Position numbers and translations under genes: made by a program. The notes beneath the pieces were generated by a model. That model had not been told where the DNA came from and did not search any database. It was given only the letters and a program-made list of their open reading frames with translations. From assembly GCA_024362935.1 (NCBI GenBank), contig JANCRA010000007.1, positions 23,337,003-23,401,002 of the forward strand: a stretch of DNA of 64,000 nucleotides, given 5' to 3'. Positions 55,152 to 64,000 of this stretch are shown here, in pieces; position 1 is the stretch's first letter, and every line of letters starts with the position of its first letter. Source of the DNA: Setophaga petechia (Eukaryota; Chordata; Aves; Passeriformes; Parulidae).

Positions 55152-58100
55152 ATGGAGCCGCACGGGCCCGCCTGTCCCGGCAGCGTCCTCTTCGGTGAGC
55201 GGCCCGGGCCAGGGGGAGGGAGAGACACGTGGGGGGTCACAGATGAACTGGGGCGGTGACACGCGAGGCGGGGGTGTGGGGACGAGAGGGAGCTAGGAAA
55301 GTGAGAGAGAGCTGGGGGCAGGAGAGAGACGGGGCAGAAGGAGACTTTGGTGAGTAATGGGGCGGCGTGGAGGCTGGAAAGGCACGTGTGGGTTGGGGGG
55401 GAGCACGTGTGGGGGCAGCGTCAGAGAGAGACCTGGGGCAGCAGAGACATTGTGGAGGAAGGAGGCAGGAGAGACACGTGGGTATGGAGACACACGTGGG
55501 GGAAGGACGGCGTGGAGAGACACGTGGAGGGGGCATTAGCGCGCCGTGGGGGAAGGACGGCGTGGAGACACACGTGTTTGGCCGCGCTTGGGAGGCAGCA
55601 GGCACATGCTGGGGGTCCCGGGGCGGTTTTGGTGAGCCGTGTGGGGTTTTGCTGTTGTGGCCGCTTTAGAGGGCTGGGATTCATGGGGCTCGGGTTGGCA
55701 GCCCCGGCTGCCGCCGGCCTCTCCCGCTCCTCCGGTTCATCCCCCGCGCTCCCCCGTCAGCGTGTCGTGGTCGCCTGTCGCAGGGCGGTGGGGCCGTGTC
55801 CTTCCTCCGGGAGGGGTTTGGCCGGGCCAGGCGGGCCCTGCGCTGCTTCCTAACCCGTGTGAACCCGGGCCGGGCCGCGCGGCTCCGCGCCTTGCGGGAG
55901 GAGCGGAGTTACAGCTCCACAGGCCTTTCAGGCGCCTGGGGTTCGGCCCTCTCCTCGGTAAGTTCAATATATAAGCATGGGAAGAAAGTGGTCCTGCCCC
56001 GGGCTGCGCTTGTGAAGGCTGATTCCTCTCCCTTGGAAGCGCCAGCACTGGTATGCAGGGCTCAGCTCTGTGTTTTTCCGGTCAGCCTCACATTGGTGAA
56101 TCATCCTGCAATAAGTAAACGCGCCCAGGGCAGTTTAGTCCCTCCCTTTAGTCAGCTGAATCCTGATCCTAAGAGCTAAGGACGTAGTTATGCATCTCTC
56201 TTGCTTTTGTAACTGTCTGAGGTATGTAATAAAATATGTCTCAAAACTTCTCTTGAGGGACTCCAGCTCCCTGCCGCTTGGCCTGGCATCCTCCCCTTGG
56301 GTTGTGCCTCATCATTCAGGTCTGGCGCTCTGTGTCTGTCTCTGCTTCCAGACTCCCATTCAAGAAAAAGTTGTACTGGCGATAGCATGAGCAGAGTCAC
56401 TGTTTTGTCTGCTCCCTCCTGTTTCCCACAGTGGTGTGCCCTGACTGTTCTGCTCTCTGGATGGGTAGAGCCTTGCCCTGCCAGCACTTGGGAACCTTGG
56501 GTGCCCATGGGCATTGCTTCATGGCAGCCTGATTTGGGGACACCAGGTTTTGTCCCTGCACGGTGCAGAGGCAGGTGTATGGTTTTCTGGGACCCTGGAG
56601 CCCAGAGTGTCCTGGTCTGATGCTACTCCTCACATGAGAAAATAAAGAGTTTTAGGGTGCCATGTGCATGCCTGGCCAGGGCTGCCTCTCAGGACCCTTT
56701 ACCTGTAGTGACTGTTGTTGTGTAATACTTGCTACTGCTTTTTTAATCTCCTCCTTCCAGGCTGTGAGCTGACTGCCAGTACCAAATCCTACACATTTCA
56801 GGTGGATGAAGAAGACAACTCTGACCACATTTTAGCACTGTCTGTGGTAAGAGAAATGTTAATTACTGTGCTTGTTCTCTCCGTAGTTGCCCATATCCTT
56901 GTGCCCCTTTTCCAGACTGATCCTCCTTTCTTGGCTGGGCTGGATCAGAGGACTCCCTTGGCTGAGGTCCCAGGACTGGCTGCTCTCAGGGCATGACACA
57001 GAGTGGTCATAATTATCCATCATACAGAGGTGCCTGTGCAAAGCTGTGATGGCAGGAGACTGCTGAGTAGGGGAATGCTCCAGGCAGATGGTGAAGAAAA
57101 AGAAATTTCCCTTGTATTTGACCTTGCTGGAGCTTCACACCAGATCCGCACCAGCTGGGTCTCTGGCTTGTTGCTCCACAAGCCCAGATAGGTGCAGGGC
57201 TTCATTCCTGGCTCTTCCTGGGGATGTTTTCTATCCTGGGAGCACAGAACCTGTCAGCATGGATCAGATCAGCAGAAAATGCAGCCCAGGTGCCATGCCT
57301 GTAGGTGGCTGCAGTAACAGCTGTTTCAGCTGGGAAAGGCACAGAGCCCTCTCTGGGGCAGTCAGGGCACATTTGCAATGGGGTTGGTCAGTGGTTGTTC
57401 CCTGTTTTGTGGAGCAGCATCCCCACACCTTGCATGACGTCTGGGCTGGTAGCATTGCTGTGGGTTCCTTGTCCCTTGGGAGAGCAATTGTTCACAGTCT
57501 CCACTGCCACCCAGGTCTGCCTCACTGATGGTGCCAAGGACGAGTGCAACGTGGTGGAAGTCGTTGGGCGAAACCATGAGAACCAAGAGATCGCTGTGCC
57601 TGTGGCAAACCTGAAGTTGTCATGCCAGCCCTTGGTAAGAGGCTGATTTGAAGCCTTGGGGGTGGATGGCTGCAGGCAATAGGACAGCTCTGGATGTTTG
57701 CGGATCCTGATCTAGGATCTGCAGCTCACAGGCAAATGCCCTGGGTACCCTTGGCCTGGCTGCAGGTGCCCTCAGATGGACATGTTTAACTGGGCCAGGT
57801 GCTGTACTGGGAACTACAGGATATTCTGCTTTTTGCCTCTGCCCCTAACTCAGCTCCATCTCTGCTCTTTGCAGCTGAGTCTGGACAACTTCAAGCTGCA
57901 GCCTCCAGTGACCTTTCGGCTGGCAGCAGGCTCTGGCCCAGTGCACCTGGCTGGCTGGCACAGGATCAGTAAGGACTGAGGGGTGGGGAAAAGCTTGGGA
58001 GGAGTGAGGAGGATGAAGGGACTCCAGTGTCAACAACATTCAGGGAGCTGCTGGGAGATGCACTGGGTGCTACTGGCATGCATGCTGTCCCTCCTTTGTG

Positions 58101-58456
58101 CTGGTTCCCCAGGGGCCATCTCAGTGCAGGAATTCCTTTCCTACCATAAGGCCTTGCATGGAAAAAGGGGTCTGGATGTCTCAAACTGTCCCCTTTTTTC
58201 CCTCTGAGACCTCCCTCCAGCTGGGGTGCTGCTTATTTCCCACTGTTAGCTGCTGTGAAAGCTGCTTCAGAGCTCTTTGGGCTGCTCTGCTCCTGGGGTG
58301 TCTCATGGGCCAGCTGTATTTGCACAGACATACACTGGTGAGTAACAGTTCTTGTGTGTCCCAGTGCACAGGGAAGATGTTTCCTTTGAGGAGGACGATG
58401 ACTTGTCTGAGGAGGATGAGGAGGACCTTCCTCCTATTATGCCAGCCAAGAAGTAG
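55152..58456 (+). CDS. NPM3: Nucleoplasmin-3 (NPM3)
   Basis: Member of the nucleophosmin/nucleoplasmin histone-chaperone family; in mammals NPM3 is nucleolar, pairs with NPM1 and affects rRNA synthesis and chromatin. Five exons: 55152-55194, 56761-56846, 57515-57634, 57875-57968, 58365-58456; about 144 residues. Exon 1 encodes a short MEPHGPACPGSVLFG start (human NPM3 has about 30 more N-terminal residues). Exons 2-4 make the nucleoplasmin beta-barrel (CELTAST, AKDECNVVEVV, QEIAVPVANLKLSCQP, LQPPVTFRL). Exon 5 encodes the acidic tail FEEDDDLSEEDEEDLPPIMP ending AKK. All donors are GT and every junction keeps frame. NPM3 is short compared with NPM1 and lacks the long C-terminal region, as in mammals. 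Confidence 0.95.
55226..55576. repeat. Degenerate repeat with seven CACGTG E-boxes in NPM3 intron 1
   Basis: CACGTG occurs at 55226, 55383, 55404, 55475, 55493, 55521 and 55571. Parts are clearly tandem: CGTGGGGGAAGGACGGCGTG starts at 55495 and again at 55545 (50-bp period). GAGACACGTGG-like words recur through the block. It may be a minisatellite whose unit carries an E-box, or a genuine MYC/MAX/USF-binding block; both can be true. Confidence 0.75.
55600..55960 (+). other. Second CpG block in NPM3 intron 1 with a strong donor
   Basis: A CpG-rich stretch ends in CTCCTCG|GTAAGTTC (donor at 55958). An open frame runs into it (…REERSYSSTGLSG…). It could be an alternative NPM3 first exon or non-coding first exon. 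No family match, so only a candidate. Confidence 0.25.
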
Positions 58457-59210
58457 GAGGAGGAAGGAGTAACTTGTCTCCAGGCAAGGTGAGGGGCCAG
58501 GCTGCTGTGGAGGAAGGATCTGGGTGGCTGTGATACTGGTGTGGCAAGTGTGGGTGGAATGTGCTACTGAAGTCTGCTGATCCCACCCTGGTTCTTCCCC
58601 TAGGTACTCACTGGGACTCTGAGACTTCTCTCCCTGGATGGTTTTTACCTTGGATACCTGTTGCCACGACTTCAACATTTGCAGTTGTTTTTTTTTTTTT
58701 TTTTTGTTTTTAATGCTGTTTTAACTATTTGGGGAGCGGAGGTTGCTCCCAGCACTGAGGTGTCTCCTTTCACACAGCCCTGGGAGGGTGATCCCAAAAT
58801 AGGATGGATGCTGCTGGTATATCCTCTCTCCCTGATCCCTGTTCTGGGAGCTGGGGATGGAGGAGGTTATCCTTACCCTGTGCCTTTCTGCTGTCCTGGA
58901 CCTCTGCTCTGTGCACCCCCTTTCCCTGGCTGTGAAACACTCAGTCCTGGCCCCTTGTCCAGCAGATGGGTGTAAAGCCAGTGTGGGACAGGCACTTTCA
59001 CTGATTCCAATGTGTTTGCTTTTGCTTACTCACAGTTTGGTGGTTTTTATACTTGGAAGTGTAAAATGGGGCCCATGCTCTGTTCTCAGCTGCAGTTATG
59101 GTGGGGTGGGAGCTCACAGCCTCTCTGATTTGGGGGAGGTTCTGGGTCAATCTGCATTGTAAAGACCTGTTCTTACACTCAATAAAGATCTCTCAGGCAT
59201 CAGGTCTGCA
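58457..59210 (+). other. NPM3: NPM3 3' untranslated region
   Basis: About 0.75 kb of non-coding sequence with an 18-T run (about 58688-58705) ends at a poly(A) signal (59181). Confidence 0.7.
59181..59186 (+). terminator. NPM3: NPM3 poly(A) signal AATAAA
   Basis: CACTCAATAAAGATC, 725 bp after the NPM3 stop, followed by T/G-containing sequence. Confidence 0.75.
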
Positions 59211-59824
59211 GAAAGGTCCCTGCTGGCTGCAGGTTCTTCCCATGCATGCTTCAGTGGGGCAAGTCTGAGCTGTGCCCTTTGCTGAGGAGTTGTGTCCCCC
59301 TGCCTGGGTACCTGAAGAGGATTTGGTCCTTTCTGCGCTTCAGCCAGGTGGCATTTCTCACCCATAGTGGCTGGTTCTGCCCTTAAATGTTTCTCTGGCA
59401 GTTTCTCTGCAATCAGTCTTGCATTCTTGGCCCATGTCAATGCCTGTCCCTGTCCTCCTTGTCTGAGACACTGGCTGTTGTCCCTGAGAAGCCCCATGGA
59501 CTGTTCTGTCATGCTGGCTCTGTGGGTGCCCTGGGACAGTGAGTGTCTCAGTAGCCTGGGCTCATGTAGGAAATGCAGGGTGGATCCTCAGCTCAGGCTG
59601 TTTTCTAGATTATGTTTCTCTCCTCTGGAACTGGTGCAGCTCCTTTGCACCTACTCACTGTTTCTTTCTGGCCCCAAACAGACCTTGCTTAGCTCTCAGA
59701 ATGAGGGCTTCAAAGCTGCGAGCAGCAAAGGGAAAAGGACTGAAGAAGAGCTGGCTCTGAGGAGATCTTCCTGTGGCATTTCAGTGCTTAAAGGGAGCTT
59801 GTAAGAAATATGGGGACGGATATT

Positions 59825-60107
59825 TTAGCAGGGCCTGTTGAGGTGGGACAAGGAGTAATAATTTTAAACTAAAAGGGTTTATTTAAATCAAATATAAGGA
59901 AGAAGGGCTTTTTACCACCTTTGAGGGCGGTAAAACAATGGCACAGCTTGCCCAGAGAAGTGGTAGATGCCCCATCCCCAAAAACATTCAGGATCAGGTT
60001 GAGCAGGACTCTGAGCAACCTGATCTAGTTAAAGATGCCCCTGTCCATGGCAGGGGTGTTAGAATATATGGCCTTTAAAAATCCCTTCCAACCCGAAAAA
60101 TTCCATG
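59825..60107 (+). mobile_element. CR1 LINE fragment, 3' end
   Basis: The sequence follows the avian CR1 3' end: GGGACAAGGAGTAATAATTT, TAAACTAAAAGGG, ATATAAGGAAGAAGGGCTTT, GCCCAGAGAAGTGGT, GATGCCCCATCCCC, GAGCAACCTGATCTAGTT, CCATGGCAGGGGTGTTAGAA, CCTTCCAACCC, ending ATTCCATG. The copy is 5'-truncated (about 280 bp) and diverged, the usual state. It carries no coding capacity. Confidence 0.9.
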
Positions 60108-60109
60108 TC

Positions 60110-60540
60110 TCCAAGACCGCTGGCATCCCAGCTCCGGGGAGCGCGAAATCGGCTGCCTGGGGGGCACCAGCCGGCTCGGGGGAGCTGAAGCCCGGCAGCA
60201 GCGCGGGCGAGGATGCGGGGCTGGAGCGGCGGCGGGGGCCAGCGCGGCACCGCCAGGGGGCAGGCGGGCTCTGCGGGCCGCTCCGGGGCGCCGCGACCGC
60301 TCCGACTGCCCGGCCCGCGGGGCTCTCCCGGCCCATGGCCGCCCTGCCCCGGCAGGGTGCACAGGGCATCCCGCCCGGCTGCTCCTCCTCTCCGCTGAGA
60401 GGGCGGCTCTGGCTGGCAGGGCTCCTGTCCCCCCCGCCATCCCGTGTGCCCGGGGCTGGCGCTCGGTGCCCGTGCCCACAGGCTCCACGGGAGCTCTCGG
60501 CAAATCCCGTTGCCCTGGGAATGTCCTAAGTAGCGGGACA
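60110..60540. promoter_or_regulatory. Orphan CpG island next to CR1
   Basis: High CpG density starts within bases of the CR1 3' end and fades near 60,540. It gives long open frames on both strands, none with a recognised domain. It could be the promoter of an unrecognised gene or transcript. FGF8, which neighbours NPM3 in mammals, has no exon visible here. Confidence 0.45.
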
Positions 60541-63500
60541 TTCCTGCAGCCGAGCTGGGTGAAGGGAGGCTGTGGCATCCTCCCTGTGGGGCAGTGGATA
60601 TTGGAGAGGTGTCGGTGGGCACACGCACCAGTGCCCTGTGCTGATGGCACGGGAAAGGAATCCTGGACTTTGGATGGAGCCGTGGCTGGGACAGCACTGG
60701 GACAGTGCCTAGCCCCTGCCAGGGCTGGCACCCCATCACCTTGCAGATTTGCCTGGCTATGTGCACCTGGAAGGGATAATCTGTCTGCCAGACCTTGACT
60801 GTGCTTGTGCTCCGCAGAAATGCAGCCTGACTCCAGGGGAACGGGAGCCAGCCGACCATTTTTAACAAGGCACTCTTGGAAGGGACGACTGGGGGAGGCA
60901 GCTGCTTCCCAGTCTGATGGGGAGCGATGAATGGAGGGAATGGGCACTGCTCAATCCTGGAAGTGTGATGCTGTTGCTTCACACAGAGTGGACGAGTCTG
61001 TGTGCACTAACGAGAAGGAACATTTGGCCTCTTCAACAGTAAAAGGAGATTATTTCAGGCTGCAGGTGTGTGTACTTGAGGGTGTCTAGGTAACTGGAGC
61101 AGAGGCAGGCAGGACTGTCCTGCCAGGGGGCAAAAGTGGCACCATGGGGGACATGAGGGTGGTGGCAGGAGGCTTGAGGAGACAAAGCTTGTGCACCCCA
61201 CTGTAGGACCAGCTCAGCTCAAGAGCTTGCCATGAGTGCTGGCTGGTCCCCAGTGCTGCTGTAGGGAATGCTGTGGGAATTGGATGCCCCCAACACAGAG
61301 GGAGCAATAGAGGGGCTGGGGCATGTTGGTACTGCCAAGCCCCTTTCTAAGTGACTTTGGGAGGTTTGCTTCCTGCTCCCCAGTAATGTCAGAGCCTTGA
61401 TGTGCTCAGCTTGGGGAGGGGGAGATAAATGCTGAAATGTCAGGAGGCTGGGAGGGGGGATGCTCACACAGCACTTAATGGGGAAGGATGGGATTACAGG
61501 GGTCACGCTAGGTGAGCAGCTTCCTTGGTGGAGCTGATGGTATCAAAGCAGGTGCCCCCGGCTGCAAATACCTTGGGCAAACAAACAGGGCTGGCTAAGA
61601 GCAGGTGGGCTCGGGCATAGCTGGGCTGGGAGGTACTCAGTGCTGGTGGGGGGCAGGAGGCTTTCTGTGCACAGGGAGTGAGGCTGGGGCTGCTGATGTG
61701 GGGCTGCCTTGCCTTCCACAGGCTGAGGGGTAATCCAGTGGTTGTGTTTCTGTGTACAGACAGGAGCTCCCCATGCTGGAGACACACCTAAGGGTGTGGA
61801 GCCCATCACTCTCCCAACAGGGCTGGAGGTGCCAGTACCTGGGGAGCCAAATGGTGCCCCAGTCCAGGTGAGTCTAGGATTGCTCTGGGAGTTGATTTGA
61901 TCTGAGCATCCCTCCTCTCTGCTGCTTCAGGACTCTGCCTGCTGGTACAGCTGGTGATGGATCCCTCCCTGCTCTGGCAGCAGTGGGTAACCCTGCCCCT
62001 GGCTGAGCAATGCAGCAGAGAAATGGAGCTTCATGTGGAGCTCATCCTGCATGAGGGTGGCTGTGCACCCCTGGTGCCACACACCACAGCCCTCCCAAAC
62101 CAGCCTGCTGCCCCTGGTGAGAGGCTCAGGCTGCTTGCTACAGGGCCTGGCTCAGGTGCAGCCTCGCTGGGCTGGGGCTTGGCTGCCTCCTCCCTCTGGG
62201 TGGCTGGGCCAGGCCAGCAGCTCCCAGAGGATGCTCTGATTTCAGAGGTCAGGTCTGAGTTGCTATTTCAGGGATGGAGGAGCAGGATGGGGAGCTGCTC
62301 TGCTGAGCATGGCCAGGAAGTGGTTTTCCTTTTGATGCCCCAGCGGGTCCTGCCCCATCAGAGTTCTGGCTGGGTTTCAACTCTTTGTGGCTTAGACCAC
62401 GGCCCCAGGGCGGCTGAGCAGCACAGCTGAGCAGCACAGCTGTGACTGTGCTGTAGGTGGGGCTGGTCCCCTGCTCCATGAGCTCCCTGTTGCTGGTTCC
62501 CACGCTGATCCAGGGTAAAGCTCTTTCTCTCTGAGTCTTGGCTGCCTGGGCTTTGAAGGAAGCGAGGGGGACACCCCAGGAGATGCAGCATCCCATTATC
62601 CCGGGGTGCAGCAGCTCTGCAAAGGGGGCAGACAGCTATGTGCTGGTGGCAGCAGGAGCCAGAAAAAGGGCCAGCAGAGCCACCTTTGGCTGGGACTGCC
62701 CTGATGGTGGGTGTGAGGAGTGTCCTGCTCTCCGGAGTGTTAGCTGACTGTGCCATCCCTGTTCCATCCTGCAGCAGTGGGCATGGGTACCTCTGCTATT
62801 GCCTCGGGGAGCCAGGGCAGGCCTGGGTAGAGCTGAGCTGAGGACAGATTGCAAACAAGGGAGGCAGCAGCAGGGTCTGGAAGGGCCAGGCTGGCAGTAA
62901 TTCCCATCCTCTTCCCATCAATATGCCTTGCAAAGGGAAATGCTGCTGGGAATGGCCTTCTCTGCTGGAAAAACTGAAGCTCAGGTCTGGTGTCATCTCC
63001 TGCATGCTGGTGCTCAGACACGTGCTGGGTCCTCCCCAGGCTGCCTCAAGTTTGCTGGGAGCTTGGATGTGTGGCTGTTCACCCACTGAGTGTTCTGTGG
63101 GAGGAGAAGAGGTTCCTCCTGCTCCCAGTTCCACAGCAGATGTCTGGATTCACACCCTGGCACAGGAGCTCATGGCTGGGGTGGTGGCAGGCTGTGATAA
63201 TGTGATGTGGACTCGTGCCCCCAGTCCCACAGTGCTGCCCAGAATGCAGGAGGGGGCTGTTTCCATGAAGGTGCTGCTGTGGCTTTTTGTTGTGCACTAA
63301 GGGCACAGCTGGAGAAGCACAGGACAATGTTGGAGCAGGGGTTGAGTGGGTTTAAATTCACAGACATGTAAAGCAGGTGCTAAAAGTGAGTGTGTTTGGG
63401 CCATGGCAGAGAGCTCCACGAAGGGCAGCCTGGGTTGAGGCTCCCTGAAATGTCCCCACTGTCCCCTCCTGAGCCCCTGCACAGCCACCTCACACCGGGC

Positions 63501-64000
63501 AGTGCTGGCCCCTCTGTGCTAAGCACCCTCAGGTGTTCTCAGCCCTCCAACCCTTGAGGTGCAATCTGATCCCTCTGCTCTGGGCTGTCCCTGGCACTGC
63601 CACAGCTGCCACTACTGGCCCCACGTCCCTGCCAGGCTGGTGGCATCCAGGGGAACAGGGCCCGCATGGAACATCTGGGCTGTGTCCCAAGGGGATTTAG
63701 GATCTCTCTCAGAGTTTTTCTCTCAGGGGTGTCAGTGGCAGAGCCCTGGCCTGGATGGGCAGGATTTCTCTTCTGTGGTATCCTTGCTGGTGTTGTCTCT
63801 GCGCAGGGCCTGGGGGACCCCTCACACCACTCCACACCTCCATTCCCTGCTCCTCTGACAGGCTCTTGGGCAGGCAGAGAGCTGCAATGCATGAGGTTTT
63901 GGGGCTGGATAGGAAGGGTTGCTGCTGATGGGCAGAGTAGAGGATGAGGAGAGCAGAGGGGAGAGGGACCTTGTCTGCGACGGGTCTGTCCTGCTAGACC
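60541..64000. other. Downstream region, no gene recognised
   Basis: GC-moderate DNA without repeats I can name. The most gene-like piece is an open frame at 61,932-62,430 between an AG (61,929-61,930) and a possible GT donor (62,120), reading LCLLVQLVMDPSLLWQQ; it lacks a family match and frames of this length are common in this base composition. Confidence 0.4.

Noticed and set aside
60059..60982. Two frames of about 300 codons on the - strand
   Set aside because: They run through the CR1 edge and the CpG island and have no recognisable domain.
61759..62430. Possible two-exon gene (TGAPHAGDTPKGVEPITL..., then LCLLVQLVMDP...)
   Set aside because: The two open frames do not join in phase (the phase-0 join hits a stop within nine codons) and neither matches a family I know.
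1..64000. tRNA, rRNA, CRISPR or bacterial-type systems
   Set aside because: No cloverleaf, rRNA or repeat-spacer pattern was noticed; the sequence is a vertebrate nuclear locus.
60541..64000. FGF8 exons expected from mammalian synteny
   Set aside because: None of the remembered FGF8 core motifs appears in any frame; the gene probably lies beyond base 64000.

Overview
The window looks like a piece of a bird genome. Three conserved vertebrate genes lie head to tail on the + strand, KCNIP2, OGA (MGEA5) and NPM3, which is the gene order of human 10q24. Introns are compact, and a 5'-truncated CR1 LINE of the avian/reptilian type follows NPM3. Only spliced eukaryotic genes are present. All exon boundaries were placed by matching translated segments to remembered human protein families and by checking splice phase; no alignment was run.

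Region 1-29,030 (GC-rich) is KCNIP2 and its upstream flank. Four alternative first exons (5322, 9289, 12597, 17902) and one internal palmitoylation-type exon (23234) all end in phase 1, so each can splice to the same core (24449-26963) that encodes the four-EF-hand calcium sensor. The four N-termini are a KChIP1-like cytosolic helix, a transmembrane type I do not recognise, a KIS-type (KChIP4a/KChIP2x-like) transmembrane segment, and a KChIP4 'GLQTVGI'-type transmembrane segment. The usual mammalian KChIP2 first exon was not found. AT-rich, homeobox- and MEF2-motif-rich islands between these exons look like cis-regulatory elements. A 14-bp minisatellite lies at 1884-2233.

Region 29,030-31,130 is intergenic and carries a diverged direct duplication. 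Region 31,130-53,680 is OGA: a CpG-island promoter dense in NRF1-like palindromes, then 16 coding exons in AT-rich introns encoding about 911 residues (human 916). The second intron starts with GC instead of GT, as does the intron after the KCNIP2 palmitoylation exon. Retention of intron 10 would give a short OGA without the C-terminal acetyltransferase-like domain.

Region 54,880-59,210 is NPM3: five coding exons, about 144 residues, with a first intron holding seven CACGTG E-boxes in a degenerate repeat. From 59,825 to 60,107 there is the CR1 copy, directly followed by an orphan CpG island (about 60,110-60,540). The last 3.4 kb holds no gene I can recognise.

Functionally, KCNIP2 tunes Kv4 A-type potassium current, OGA removes O-GlcNAc from nuclear and cytosolic proteins, and NPM3 is a nucleolar histone-chaperone-family protein. 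Their adjacency is conserved synteny, not an operon.
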